Shown: positions 6,581 to 15,391, counted from the first letter of the stretch. The stretch: 64,000 nt of DNA from Paractinoplanes bogorensis (GCF_018829635.1 NZ_JAHKKG010000007.1:583361-647360); one strand, 5' to 3'. Numbers and translations are program-made. Notes: generated by a model not told the origin, from the letters alone.

Positions 6581-9245
6581 GCCCGTTCTCTTCCGTGGGC
6601 TCGTCCTCGGCCACGGCGGCTTTCCCCTGCACGACAGCTTTCCCGTGCCCGTTGAGCGAAACCGCGGCCCGGTCCGCCCGCACCGGCGGCACAATCCGCT
6701 GCGTGATCATGCCGTCGTCCTCACCGCGCGGCCGCACCGGAAACAGCCGCTGCACCTTGTCCCCGTCGTCCTCCTCGTCCGGGCTGCGCGCCGCAGTCGT
6801 TTGTTGCGCGGTGGCGTCCGGGTCGTTCGGGTTGCGCGCCGCGGTCGTTTGTTGCGCGGTGGCGTCCGGGTCGTTCGGGTTGCGCGCCGCGGTCGTTTGT
6901 TGCACGGTCGCGTCCGGGTCGTTCGTGGCGGGGCTCTGGACCGTTCTGCCATCGGGTGTGCGCGTTGCGGTCTGTTGTTGCACGGTGGCGTCCGGGTCGT
7001 TTGGCGTGCGCGTGGTGCTCGTTGGTTGCGCGTTGTTGTCCGGGCCGCTCGGGTTGCGCGCGGTGGCCGTTTGTTGCGCGGTTTTGTCGGGGTCGTCGTC
7101 GGGGATGCGCGCTGCGCTCACTTGTTGCACGGTGGCGTCTGGGTCGTTCGGTGTGCGCGTGGTGTTCGCTTGTTGCACGTTGTTGTCCGGGTCGTTCGGT
7201 GTGCGCGTGGTGCTCGCTTGTTGCGCGTTGTTGACCGGATCGTTCGAGGTGCGCGCGGCGGTCGCTTGTTGCGCGTTGTTGGCAGGGGCGCCCGGGTTGC
7301 GCGACGTGGACGCCTGCTGCACGGTCACTTCATCGTTCGCCGCGCGCTGCTCGACGTCCGCGGTCCGGGTCACGGTCAGGCGCTGCACCTTGTCCCCGTC
7401 GTGCTCGCCCGGGCTCTGGATCGGGATGCGCTGAGTGCGCTCCACGTCCTCCGGCTCCGGCGGACGCACCGGGATGATGCGCTGAGTCCGGTCGCGGTCG
7501 TCGGCGGCCGGTCTTTGTATGTCTCGTCCGGCCGGGTTCTGCACGTCGGTGTCCGGCGCGTGCATCGTGCCGGGCGATCGCTGCGCGTTGTTGTTCGTCC
7601 CGTAAGCGGTGCCGCCCGCTGACTGCGCGTTGTTGTTCGTGCCGTAAGCCGGGCTAGCCGTTGATTGCACGTTGTTGCTCGTGCCGTATGCGGTGCCGCC
7701 CGTTGATTGCACGTTGTTGTTCGTGCCGTAGGCCGGGCCGGCCGCTGATTGCGCATCGGTGGGCGCCTTGTGTGCGATGTCGGCCGTTCGCCAGGTGGCC
7801 AGCGCCGTCTGCGAGACGTCGGTGTCGACCCGGGCCCGGCCGCTGACCGGGTTGGCCGGGGGCTGCGGCTCGTCGTGCGCGGGCGTGCCCAGCAGCGTGG
7901 TGACCAGCCCTGGGCTGTCGATCGGTTCGGTGATCGCGGGCGCCGCGGCCCGGGTGTCGGGCAGCCGCCGCGGCAGCGCGTTGAGCACCGCCCCGACCAG
8001 CCGCGCCCCGACCCGCTCGAGCAGGTCGGTCGAACGGCGCACGTCGGCCGTACGGGTGCGCCCGGCCCGCACCACCAGCAGCGCGCCGTCGGTCACCTTG
8101 CTGAGCACCGTCGCGTCGGCCACCGTGTGCAACGGCGGGGCGTCCACCAGCACCACGTCGAAGCGCCCGGCCAGCTCGCCGAAGGTCGCGGCCAGCCGCG
8201 GCGACGACAGCACCTCGCCCGGGTCGGGCCGTTTCTCGCCCGGCGGCAGCACGGTCAGCCGCCCGCCGAGCGGATCCCGCAGCACATCGCTCACCCGGGC
8301 CCGCCCGGCCAGCACATCGGCCAGGCCGGGGCCGGCGTCCATCGAGAGATAGCGGCCGACGCCGGGCGAGCGCAGGTTCCCGTCCACGAGCAGCACCCGC
8401 GCACCGGTCTCGGCCAGCGCGATCGCCAGCCCGCAGGCCACCGCGGTCGTCCCCTCCTTGGGGTTGGCCGCGGTCAGCAGCAGGGTGGTGCCCCGGGCCG
8501 AGGCGGCCTGCTTCTCGGTCACGTCGGCCGGCAGCAGGCTGCGCAAACGGCGGAAGGCCTCGGCGATCGCGGAGTCGGCCTGCCCCTTGCGGGCCCAACG
8601 CCCGCTGAGCGAGATGACACCGACCGTCCCGATCCCGAGCCGGCGCAGATCGTCCTCCTCGGCGACCGTCTTGCGGGTCGCCTCGCGCACCGCCACCCCG
8701 ACTCCACCCACGAGGAGTCCGAGCACGGCCGAGAACCCGATGTTGCGCGCGAGGTTGCCCGGCTCCTGCGTGGTGACCGCATCCTGGGCGATGGTGATCT
8801 GCGGCGGTGGCCCGCTGTCGGCCGTCGTGGTCGGCGGGTCGAGCTTCTTGGCCAGCGCGACCAGCGCCGACGTGGCGTTGGTGACCATCGTCTTGCTGCG
8901 CGCGGCCGACGGGTCGGTGGCCGTCACGACGAGCAGGTCAGTGCCCGCCTGCACCTCGGCGGTCAGACTTTCCTGCACCCGTTCGGTGGTCAGCGGCGGG
9001 CCCATCTTGGCCACCACGTTCTGCGCCACCCGGGGCCCGGTCAGCAACGCGATGTACGAGTTGAGCCGGCTCGCCTTGGCGTCCGGATCGCCCGACCCGG
9101 TCGTCACGAACAGCACCATCGACGACCGGTAGGCCGGTTCCTGGGTCAGCGACAGCCCCGCTGCCGCCCCCATCGCCAGCAGGATCGGCACCACGATCCA
9201 GACCCATCGGCGCCGGCAGGCCCGCACATACTCGCGCAGTTCCAC
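6573..9245 (-). CDS. Wzz chain-length protein fused to BY-kinase-like domain with long repeat tail
   Basis: 890 residues. The N-terminus is a Wzz-type co-polymerase: a helix near 14-33, an outside domain, and a second helix near 172-192. A cytoplasmic BY-kinase-like domain (about 245-445) follows. Walker B is intact (FDVVLVDAPPL), but the P-loop reads N-P-K263-E-G-T266-T267, where EGK[ST] is normal, so the nucleotide-binding lysine is missing. Walker A' reads LLVDGNLRSP instead of LLIDxDLRxP. Residues from about 455 to 890 are disordered: four 14-residue repeats with A-Y-G-T, ten or so 16-residue 'NDPDATxQQ' repeats, and five [TV]-Q-R-[IL] motifs. It probably controls chain length or assembly, and kinase activity is doubtful. 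It lies 3 nt after the GT4 gene. Confidence 0.85.
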   Translation of the reverse strand: MELREYVRACRRRWVWIVVPILLAMGAAAGLSLTQEPAYRSSMVLFVTTGSGDPDAKASRLNSYIALLTGPRVAQNVVAKMGPPLTTERVQESLTAEVQAGTDLLVVTATDPSAARSKTMVTNATSALVALAKKLDPPTTTADSGPPPQITIAQDAVTTQEPGNLARNIGFSAVLGLLVGGVGVAVREATRKTVAEEDDLRRLGIGTVGVISLSGRWARKGQADSAIAEAFRRLRSLLPADVTEKQAASARGTTLLLTAANPKEGTTAVACGLAIALAETGARVLLVDGNLRSPGVGRYLSMDAGPGLADVLAGRARVSDVLRDPLGGRLTVLPPGEKRPDPGEVLSSPRLAATFGELAGRFDVVLVDAPPLHTVADATVLSKVTDGALLVVRAGRTRTADVRRSTDLLERVGARLVGAVLNALPRRLPDTRAAAPAITEPIDSPGLVTTLLGTPAHDEPQPPANPVSGRARVDTDVSQTALATWRTADIAHKAPTDAQSAAGPAYGTNNNVQSTGGTAYGTSNNVQSTASPAYGTNNNAQSAGGTAYGTNNNAQRSPGTMHAPDTDVQNPAGRDIQRPAADDRDRTQRIIPVRPPEPEDVERTQRIPIQSPGEHDGDKVQRLTVTRTADVEQRAANDEVTVQQASTSRNPGAPANNAQQATAARTSNDPVNNAQQASTTRTPNDPDNNVQQANTTRTPNDPDATVQQVSAARIPDDDPDKTAQQTATARNPSGPDNNAQPTSTTRTPNDPDATVQQQTATRTPDGRTVQSPATNDPDATVQQTTAARNPNDPDATAQQTTAARNPNDPDATAQQTTAARSPDEEDDGDKVQRLFPVRPRGEDDGMITQRIVPPVRADRAAVSLNGHGKAVVQGKAAVAEDEPTEENGHE
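6785..7325 (-). repeat. 48-bp coding tandem repeats
   Basis: About ten in-frame units of 45-51 bp lie inside the tail of the Wzz/kinase-like gene. Units starting at 6786, 6834 and 6882 are exactly 48 bp apart and almost identical; the others have diverged. Each unit encodes a Gln/Asn/Thr/Asp/Pro-rich 16-mer around 'NDPDATVQQ'. Replication slippage could change the copy number. Confidence 0.85.
7587..7754 (-). repeat. 42-bp coding tandem repeats (4 copies)
   Basis: Four consecutive 14-residue units (residues 498-553 of the Wzz/kinase-like protein) follow the pattern [AV]QS-x-x-x-x-AYGT-[NS]-N-N, and a fifth decayed unit follows. Each unit has one tyrosine, so the block forms a spaced tyrosine cluster. 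Confidence 0.88.
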
Positions 9246-9248
9246 GCC

Positions 9249-10724
9249 TTACTCCCCGATCCCGTTCGCCGCCACAACACCGTTCGTGTTCGCCGCCGCC
9301 ACGACGTTGCTCGGGTCGGCCGAATCGCTCATCGGTGGCGCACCACCGCTCGTTGTCGCCGGTCTGAGCGTTTCCCCGGACGCGTTGCGTTTTTCGCCGA
9401 GCGCGTCGCGAGTTGTCGCCGACCCATTCGTTTCCGTGTCGAGCGTTTCGGTCGACGTGTTGTGCGTTTGCGCGGCGTTGCTCGGGGTCGCGGACGCGTT
9501 GCGCGTTTTGCGCGCGGTAGCGGCCGCGCGATCGAGCACATCCGCGAAACGGTCGAACAGCATGTCGCGCGAGAACTGGTCGACCGCCAGCTTGTGCGCA
9601 GCGATGCGCGCCTGCGCCAGCCACGACTCGTCCCGGCAGTAGTGCGCGAACATCTCGCCCGCGGCGTCCGTGTCGGTCGGGTCGAGCACCAGCCCGGCCC
9701 CGGTCTCGTCGATCAGGTCGGCCTGCCAGCCGCCGTAGTTGACCGCGATCGGGCGCCCCGCGGCCAGCGCGTCGAAGAACTTGTTGGCCGAGTTCTCCCA
9801 CAGCGCGCGAATCGGCCGCACGAAACTGGTCGACATCGTCGCCGCGCCGAGGATCACCGGCAGCTCGGACTTGGGCACCTTCTCCCACATCCGTACGGTG
9901 TCGTCGAGCAATCCGAGCTCGGCCGCCAGCCGCTTGGTCGGCTCCCACTCCTTGCCGTGCCCGACGATCAGCACCCGGATCTCGGGGTCCAGCTCGCGCA
10001 TCCGCTTGGCCGCCCGCACCAGGTATTCCACGCCGTTCACGGCGCCCAACGCTCCGGTGTAGACGATCAGCGGCCGGTCACCCAGCCACTCGTGCCGAGC
10101 CCGGAACTGCGCTACCGCCGTGGGTTCGACCTCGAACAGAGCCAGATCAGCAGCGTTGGGGATCACGGTCGTACGGGAAGAGGGTCGTCGCCGGAGAACT
10201 CCCGCCGCCATGCCCGGCGAGAGCGCGACGACCTCGGAAGCGTTGCGGTAGGCGAAGTTGGCCAGCGCGCCGGCCGCACCGCGCAGCACCGGGTTACGCA
10301 GCGCGCCCATCTCGATCGGCACCTCGGGCCACAGATCGCGCACCTCGAACACGAACGGCACCCGGCGCATCTTGGCCGCGAGCACCCCGGGCACGGCCAC
10401 GGTCAGCGGAGTGCTCGTGGCGAACACCAGATCGGCCTTCAAACGCGCAGCTTTCGCGGTGGCGACCACCATGAACTGAGCGAACGCGCGAATACGCCGT
10501 GCGTACGACATCGAGTTGTTGTACGGAATCGAGAACCAGTGGACCCGTACGCCGTCGTCCTCGGTCTGCCGCCACCCGGGCTGCCCCTGCGTGCCGGTGA
10601 TGTCCGTGGTGATGACGTCGACCGTGTGTCCCCGCGCCACGAGCCGCCGGGCCTGTTCGTAGGAGCGGATGCCGCCGGCCATGCCCGGGTTGCAGTAGTA
10701 CTGGTGGATATAGACGATGTGCAT
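9249..10724 (-). CDS. GT4-family glycosyltransferase with low-complexity C-terminal tail
   Basis: 491 residues. The N-terminus 'HIVYIHQYYCNPGMAGGIRSYE' and the C-terminal domain with 'YTGALGAVNGVEYLVRAAKRM' and 'ALAAGRPIAVNYGGWQADLI...GAGL' match WcaI/WbuB-type GT-B retaining glycosyltransferases (GT4). The conserved domain ends near residue 400. The last ~90 residues are Thr/Asn/Ser/Ala-rich ('RNASATPSNAAQTHNTSTE' and similar), which is odd for this family and echoes the tail of the next gene. It would add a sugar to the lipid-linked repeat unit at the inner face of the membrane. It lies 21 nt downstream of the aminotransferase. Confidence 0.85.
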   Translation of the reverse strand: MHIVYIHQYYCNPGMAGGIRSYEQARRLVARGHTVDVITTDITGTQGQPGWRQTEDDGVRVHWFSIPYNNSMSYARRIRAFAQFMVVATAKAARLKADLVFATSTPLTVAVPGVLAAKMRRVPFVFEVRDLWPEVPIEMGALRNPVLRGAAGALANFAYRNASEVVALSPGMAAGVLRRRPSSRTTVIPNAADLALFEVEPTAVAQFRARHEWLGDRPLIVYTGALGAVNGVEYLVRAAKRMRELDPEIRVLIVGHGKEWEPTKRLAAELGLLDDTVRMWEKVPKSELPVILGAATMSTSFVRPIRALWENSANKFFDALAAGRPIAVNYGGWQADLIDETGAGLVLDPTDTDAAGEMFAHYCRDESWLAQARIAAHKLAVDQFSRDMLFDRFADVLDRAAATARKTRNASATPSNAAQTHNTSTETLDTETNGSATTRDALGEKRNASGETLRPATTSGGAPPMSDSADPSNVVAAANTNGVVAANGIGE

Positions 10725-10745
10725 CCCGCTATCCCTTGGCTCTCG

Positions 10746-11885
10746 CTACTCGGCTTCGGCGGCGACCGCGCGCACGGCGGCCACGACCCGGTCCCGGTCG
10801 TTCTCGGTCAGCGCGGACCCGCTCGGCAGGCACAGTCCCCGCTCGAACAGGTCGGCGCAGACGTCACCGCCGCGCATCACGCAGTCGCGGAAGACCGGCT
10901 GCAGGTGCATCGGCTTCCAGGTGGGCCGCGCCTCGATGTCGTGGGCGGCGAGACGCGCGAGCACCCGGTCGCGGCTCGCGCCGAACCGCTCGGCGTCGAT
11001 CAGCAGGCAGGTCAGCCACCAGTTGGCCGTGCCGTAGCCGGCGATCGGCATGAAGGTCACCCCGGGCAGGTCGCCCAGCGCCGACCGGTAGTAGCGGCCG
11101 GTCTCGCGGCGGGCGGCGATCATCGAATCGAGCCGTTGCAGCTGCCCCCGGCCGACCGCGGCGAGCAGGTTGCTGAGCCGGTAGTTGTAGCCGACCGAGC
11201 GGTGCTCGTAGTGTGGCAGCGGCTCGCGGGCCTGCGTCGCCAGGTGCCGCGTACGGGCGGCCACCCGGTCGTCGTCCGTGACGAGCATTCCGCCACCGCC
11301 GGTGGTAATGATCTTGTTGCCGTTGAACGACAGCACCCCGGCCAGCCCGAACGACCCGGCCGGCCGCCCCCGGTACGACGCCCCGAGCGCCTCGGCCGCG
11401 TCCTCGATCAGCGCGACGCCGTATCGGTCGCACGCGTCGACGAGCGGTTCGTAGTCGGCACATTGTCCGTACATGTCCACGGCGATCACCGCGCGCGGCG
11501 GCCGTCCCTTGGCGCAGCGCCGCTTCAGTTCCTCGGTCACCAGCGCCGGGTCGACGTTCCAGCTCGCGGTCGTGCTGTCCAGGAACACCGGTCGCGCACC
11601 CAGATACATGACCGCGTTCGCCGTGGCGGCAAAAGTGAAAGACGGGACCAAAACCGTGTCTCCCGTACGCACCCCCGCCGCCACAAGCGCAAGATGCAGC
11701 GCGGCCGTACCACTGCTGAGGGCCACCGCATGCCGTACGCCGACGAGCTCGGCCATCTGCGCCTCGAACGCGTCGAGATCGGGGCCGACCGGCGCGACCC
11801 AGTTGGAGTCGAACGCCTCGAGCAGCAGCTTGCGTTCGAGCTCGCCGACGTCGGGCGGGGACAGCCAGATCCTGGTCTCAGTCAT
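10746..11885 (-). CDS. DegT/DnrJ/EryC1 sugar aminotransferase
   Basis: A PLP-dependent nucleotide-sugar aminotransferase of 379 residues, a usual length for the family. The N-terminal 'W-x-x-x-x-P-DVGELE', the 'LSSGTAALHLAL' block, 'DAAEALGASY' and the Schiff-base lysine in 'SFNGNKIITTGGGGM' are all present. The closest pattern is PglE/PseC/LegC-like enzymes, which aminate keto-sugars on UDP. It should make an amino sugar for this polysaccharide, giving an acceptor amine for the FemAB-like acyltransferases of the operon (inference). ATG 11885 lies 8 bases inside the deacetylase gene. Confidence 0.9.
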   Translation of the reverse strand: MTETRIWLSPPDVGELERKLLLEAFDSNWVAPVGPDLDAFEAQMAELVGVRHAVALSSGTAALHLALVAAGVRTGDTVLVPSFTFAATANAVMYLGARPVFLDSTTASWNVDPALVTEELKRRCAKGRPPRAVIAVDMYGQCADYEPLVDACDRYGVALIEDAAEALGASYRGRPAGSFGLAGVLSFNGNKIITTGGGGMLVTDDDRVAARTRHLATQAREPLPHYEHRSVGYNYRLSNLLAAVGRGQLQRLDSMIAARRETGRYYRSALGDLPGVTFMPIAGYGTANWWLTCLLIDAERFGASRDRVLARLAAHDIEARPTWKPMHLQPVFRDCVMRGGDVCADLFERGLCLPSGSALTENDRDRVVAAVRAVAAEAE

Positions 11886-12648
11886 GAACCCTCGTCCTAA
11901 CCGCCCACAACGGCCAGGCCGGGTGCAGGCCCTGCCGGTGGATCATCAACGGGGAGTCGCCCGGATGCATCGCCGGGCGCAGGGTGCTGGCGAAGCACCG
12001 GTAACCGGCCTCCCGCGCCAGCGTCACGTCGCGCTGTCCGAAATCGACGGCCGGATGCCCGTACGGGGCCGCGAAGTCTTTGATCTCGACGCCCAGCTCG
12101 TCCTCGATCTCGCGCTTGGAACCGGCGATCTCGCGGTGCGCGTCGGCGTCGTTCAGGTCGGCCAGGCGCTGGTGGGTGACCGTGTGCGAGCCGAAGGAGA
12201 AGCCGTCCACCGCCATCTTGCGGCAGTCGTCCCAGCTCAGGTTGCCCGGGCGGCCGACCAGATCGGTGGTCAGGAAGAACATGGCGGGCACGTTCAGCTC
12301 GCGCAGCACCGGCACGACGACGTCACGCCAGCTCGCGTGCCCGTCGTCGAACGAGAGGCAGAACGCCGGCCCGGTCAGCTTGCGCCGCCCGTCCAGGATC
12401 GCGAGCGCGTCGTCCCAGCTCACCATCGGGCCCAGGCGCAGGAAGGCCCGGAGGTGGCGGCGCAGGTCGGCCGAGTATTCCGGCAGGACGTCGTGATAGA
12501 AGGGGAAGTAGAGCCCGGCCGTGGTGGGCAGCCGGCGGAAAGCACCGGCCGTCGCCAGGATGCGGCCCTGCACGCGGGGGCGGGCCCGGAGCCTGCTGCG
12601 CAGCCCGAGCTCGTTCAAGCGTCGTTTGATCAAGGTCGGGGACGGCAT
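11878..12648 (-). CDS. Polysaccharide deacetylase (NodB domain)
   Basis: About 256 residues. ATG 12648 was chosen because GGAGG lies 7 nt upstream; the GTG at 12666 has no such site. The NodB/CE4 fold is shown by 'LSFDDGHASW' (metal Asp-Asp), 'FGSHTVTHQRL' (metal His pair) and 'FAAPYGHPAV'. It removes N-acetyl groups from amino sugars. No signal peptide or membrane helix is evident, which suggests a cytoplasmic precursor or a non-classical anchor. It is the first gene of the minus-strand exopolysaccharide operon. Confidence 0.85.
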   Translation of the reverse strand: MPSPTLIKRRLNELGLRSRLRARPRVQGRILATAGAFRRLPTTAGLYFPFYHDVLPEYSADLRRHLRAFLRLGPMVSWDDALAILDGRRKLTGPAFCLSFDDGHASWRDVVVPVLRELNVPAMFFLTTDLVGRPGNLSWDDCRKMAVDGFSFGSHTVTHQRLADLNDADAHREIAGSKREIEDELGVEIKDFAAPYGHPAVDFGQRDVTLAREAGYRCFASTLRPAMHPGDSPLMIHRQGLHPAWPLWAVRTRVHD

Positions 12649-12847
12649 CGGCACCCTCCGGCTCACTTCGTCCGCATCAACCTTTCCAAGCGGCGCGCAA
12701 CGATGTCAGTAGCAATTGTCATAAGGAATGTGAGGACTTCTCATGTCATTTATGACGTCGTTGCTCTGTTGTTCCGCCATGCCCGCGGAATAGCCTCGGG
12801 AGGGCGCCGCGCGCGTCATTCCGGGCGCTTTTTACGGAGGGTGACTC
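12649..12847. promoter_or_regulatory. Divergent promoter region of the exopolysaccharide operon
   Basis: This 199-bp gap separates the minus-strand operon from the plus-strand FemAB-like gene. Its middle (about 12700-12775) is clearly richer in A/T than the flanks and contains a GTCAT-TT-ATGAC palindrome at 12745-12756. That makes it a good place for divergent promoters and a regulator site. I could not assign exact -35/-10 boxes. Confidence 0.45.
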
Positions 12848-13858
12848 ATGCTGCGACTGCACCGGGTGACACCTTCGGCCGACGTGTGGGCCGAGCGGGC
12901 GACGTACGACGACCGCCTGATCTTCCACACCGAGCCGTGGCTGCGATTCGTCGCCGAAGCCCAGCGGGCCGAGCCCGTCCTGGCCCGCGTCGTCGACGGC
13001 ACCACCACCGTCGGCCACTTCACCGGCCTCGTCTCCAAGCGCTTCGGCCTGCGGATTCTCGGCAGCCCGATGGCCGGCTGGACCACCTCGTACGTGGGCT
13101 TCACCCTCGATGAAGGGGTGGCCCGCCGGGCCGCGCTCGAGGCGCTGATGCCGTTCGCGTTCGGTGACCTGGGCTGCGCACACCTCGAGATCCGTGACCG
13201 CGGCCTGACCCCTCTTGATCTGGACGGCCTGGGACTGAAGTGGGCCGACGCCCCCACCGCGGTGATCTCGTTGGAGCCCTCCGAAGACGAGTTGTTCGGT
13301 GCGATGGCAAGCGCGTGCCGGCGCAATATCCGAAAAGCCGACCGAAGTGGAGTCGTTGTCGAGGAAGTTGTCGATGATCCGACTTTCGCCGACGATTTCT
13401 ACGCGCAGTTACGCGACGTTTTCGCCAAACAGAATCTCGTACCCACCTATTCCATCGAGCGCGTCCGTTCCCTGATTCGCCACGTCGCCCCGTCCGGTCA
13501 GCTGCTGCTCCTGCGCGCCCGCGACGCGTCCGGCCGGTGCATAGCCACCGCGATCCTGCCCTGGTACCACCGCACGATGTATTTCTGGGGCGGTGCCAGC
13601 TTCCGCGCCGACCAGCACCTGCGTCCCAACGAGACCCTGATCTGGCACGCGTTGCGTTGGGCCCGGGCCCGAGGCGTAACCGAGTTCGACTTCGTCGGCG
13701 GTAATGCCTACAAGTCCAAGTACGGCACCACTACCGTTCCGGTGCCTTGGGCCCGCCGCTCCCGCTCGCCGTTGGTGGCCAACCTGCGGGACGCGGCTCA
13801 GCAGGGGTTCGCCTTGAAGCAGCGTGCGGTCGCCCGGTTGACCGGTGCTCACTCCTGA
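12848..13858 (+). CDS. FemAB/GNAT-like acyltransferase, divergent member
   Basis: 336 residues. ATG 12848 follows GGAGG by 7 nt. It has a FemAB-like two-lobe organisation: 'GLRILGSPMAGWTTSYVGF' in lobe one, 'ACRRNIRKADRSGVVVEEV' at the hinge, and 'TEFDFVGGNAYKSKYGT' near the end, a motif shared with the FemX-like Acetyltransf_6 group. It differs more from the pair at 1-730 and 1955-2968 than they do from each other. Its divergent position next to the operon suggests the same glycan pathway. Donor and acceptor are unknown. Confidence 0.8.
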   Translation: MLRLHRVTPSADVWAERATYDDRLIFHTEPWLRFVAEAQRAEPVLARVVDGTTTVGHFTGLVSKRFGLRILGSPMAGWTTSYVGFTLDEGVARRAALEALMPFAFGDLGCAHLEIRDRGLTPLDLDGLGLKWADAPTAVISLEPSEDELFGAMASACRRNIRKADRSGVVVEEVVDDPTFADDFYAQLRDVFAKQNLVPTYSIERVRSLIRHVAPSGQLLLLRARDASGRCIATAILPWYHRTMYFWGGASFRADQHLRPNETLIWHALRWARARGVTEFDFVGGNAYKSKYGTTTVPVPWARRSRSPLVANLRDAAQQGFALKQRAVARLTGAHS

Positions 13859-13896
13859 TCGCGCCGCTCGGGTACAAATCAGGTCCAGAAGCATTG

Positions 13897-14519
13897 CTAC
13901 GACGTGGTTGTCCAGCGGCTCGTGGTCAGGAGTGATGTCTTGTTGATGGGCAGCAGGCCGTCGTCGAGGTCGCGGAGCCGCTGGTAGATGTCGCGCATCC
14001 TGCTGCGGTCCGGGATGAAGGCGGAGCCGGCTGCCTTTTCCAGCACGGTGAGGGTGCTGGCCACGCTGATCGATCCCAAGGCGCTGTCGGCGGCTCTAAG
14101 CCTTTGCAGGCGTCGCACTCACTGGAGGCGATCCGGACGCCGGGCCCGTCATCAATAAGCACGATGACATCGGAGCCGGACTCCGCGGCAACGACGGCGT
14201 GGGCGATCACCATCGTTTCGCCTAGATCCTTTGAGTGCTTGAGCCGCTCGTCCATGGGCAGCTGCGCGATCCGGTGTACGACTCGAGCCAGTTCGGGAGT
14301 CACATCGTCGGGCAGGATCTGAATCCAGTCGGGGGTCAGCTTGCGCCAGACCATTTCCGCGGGCCGGAATCGCCGGTCCTGAGCCGCCTTGCGGAGGACC
14401 TCAGTCTCCACCGACGCGGGGACGCTGAGCCGGCCCATCATGGAGATGAGTAGCCTTTCCTGGTTGATCGACAGAAAGTTCAGGCCAGGCCCGGCATCCA
14501 TGATGGGTCGATGGATCAT
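13897..14519 (-). pseudogene. PIN-like toxin-type gene broken by a one-base frameshift
   Basis: ATG 14519 overlaps the stop of the ImmA/IrrE gene (ATGA). The first frame reads a PIN-like nuclease core: D8 in 'IMDAGPGLNF', a Glu in 'VETEVLRKA', 'DLGETMVIAHA' near 98-108 and 'VLIDDGPGVRIASSE' near 120-134. After that it turns into Arg/Pro/Ser-rich nonsense. The natural continuation, 'RRLQRLRAADSALGSISVASTLTVLEKAAG...', is in the adjacent frame from about 14118 to the TAG at 13897. Restoring one base gives about 207 residues. No slippery heptamer is seen, so mutation or sequencing error is more likely than programmed shifting. Codons such as CTA, TCA and GTA, rare in neighbouring genes, suggest horizontal origin. 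Confidence 0.75.
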
Positions 14520-15391
14520 CTCGCATCTGGCTCCGATGCCTTGTTTGGGGAATCGGCTGCGCTGTCGAGCGCGTCGTTCAAGGCTTCGAGATCGATCTCC
14601 ACATCGGGCAGTTCGTCGGGATCTGTCCACGTGACCGAGTGCTGCGCCGGGAAGATCCCGGCTTCGCGTAGCTCGGCTGCCGCCTCCTCCGACGTGATCC
14701 CTCGTAATGTGGCGATCGTCTGAGTGGAAACGACGCCCTCGATATAGCCATGGATAGCCCGGGCGAGCAGCCGCTGAGGCGCCCGGCGCTGGTCGGCGTC
14801 GTCCTGGAGCGAGCGATAGTGATCGCTCCAGCCGAACCGGACCGCAAGCTGTGGGGCGGTCACGGTCATCCACTCTCGTTTGGTGTCGCCATCGATGAGT
14901 CCAGCCAGCTCGAGAGCGATCGCGGCAATCTGGGGCGACACCAGAAAACGTTGTACCACCGCCGAAAGCGCGGCCAAGCCGATCCCGTCTGCTCCGTCCA
15001 GAAAGATTCGCAGCCCATCCATCGGCAGCAGTAGATGCCGGGCGAAGGCGTTGGCCCGGCTCTCGGCCTGCGATGGAGCGCTCCAGTCGCAGTCGCTGTT
15101 GTCGGCCCAGTCGCCAAAGGTGACATGGCCGAGTTCGTGAGCCAGCGTGCTGCGTTGCCGCATCGGATGTCTGGTTCGGGCGACGCCGATGAACACGGCG
15201 CTCCGCTGCGGATCGCGCATCGTCAGACCGTGTTCATCGGCTCCGACGTCGAGGATGGCCACGTCGACGCCGGCTGACTGCTCGATCAGGGCCACAAGAT
15301 CACCCAGCGGCTGGAGTCCCAGACGGTGCTTCGCGCGGAACCCTTCGGCCGCCGCGCGTCCTTCCGCCTGGGGGTTCACGATCGCTGTCAC
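14516..15391 (-). CDS. ImmA/IrrE-family metallopeptidase
   Basis: About 291 residues, if translation begins at GTG 15391, which overlaps the XRE gene stop (GTGA). The zinc signature H85-E-L-G-H89 is in 'STLAHELGHVTFGD', and a third ligand region follows in 'ESRANAFARHLLLPMDGL'. This is the arrangement of COG2856/ImmA proteases, which cleave partner XRE repressors. The C-terminal ~130 residues look helical and may sense or bind a partner. It lies in a three-gene coupled operon between an XRE regulator and a PIN-like gene, so it probably controls the repressor (inference). Confidence 0.85.
   Translation of the reverse strand: MTAIVNPQAEGRAAAEGFRAKHRLGLQPLGDLVALIEQSAGVDVAILDVGADEHGLTMRDPQRSAVFIGVARTRHPMRQRSTLAHELGHVTFGDWADNSDCDWSAPSQAESRANAFARHLLLPMDGLRIFLDGADGIGLAALSAVVQRFLVSPQIAAIALELAGLIDGDTKREWMTVTAPQLAVRFGWSDHYRSLQDDADQRRAPQRLLARAIHGYIEGVVSTQTIATLRGITSEEAAAELREAGIFPAQHSVTWTDPDELPDVEIDLEALNDALDSAADSPNKASEPDAR

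Noticed and set aside
6785..7754. Could the repeats be a CRISPR array?
   Set aside because: The units are tandem and in frame without unique spacers, and they code for a consistent peptide repeat.
7749..11900. 1383-codon plus-strand open frame
   Set aside because: It runs antisense across three well-recognised minus-strand genes (kinase-like, GT4, aminotransferase); its translation is Arg/Gly/His/Gln-rich without any domain. It is a high-GC shadow.
14118..14130. Programmed -1 frameshifting in the PIN-like gene
   Set aside because: No slippery heptamer or downstream structure is visible; a one-base loss or error is simpler.
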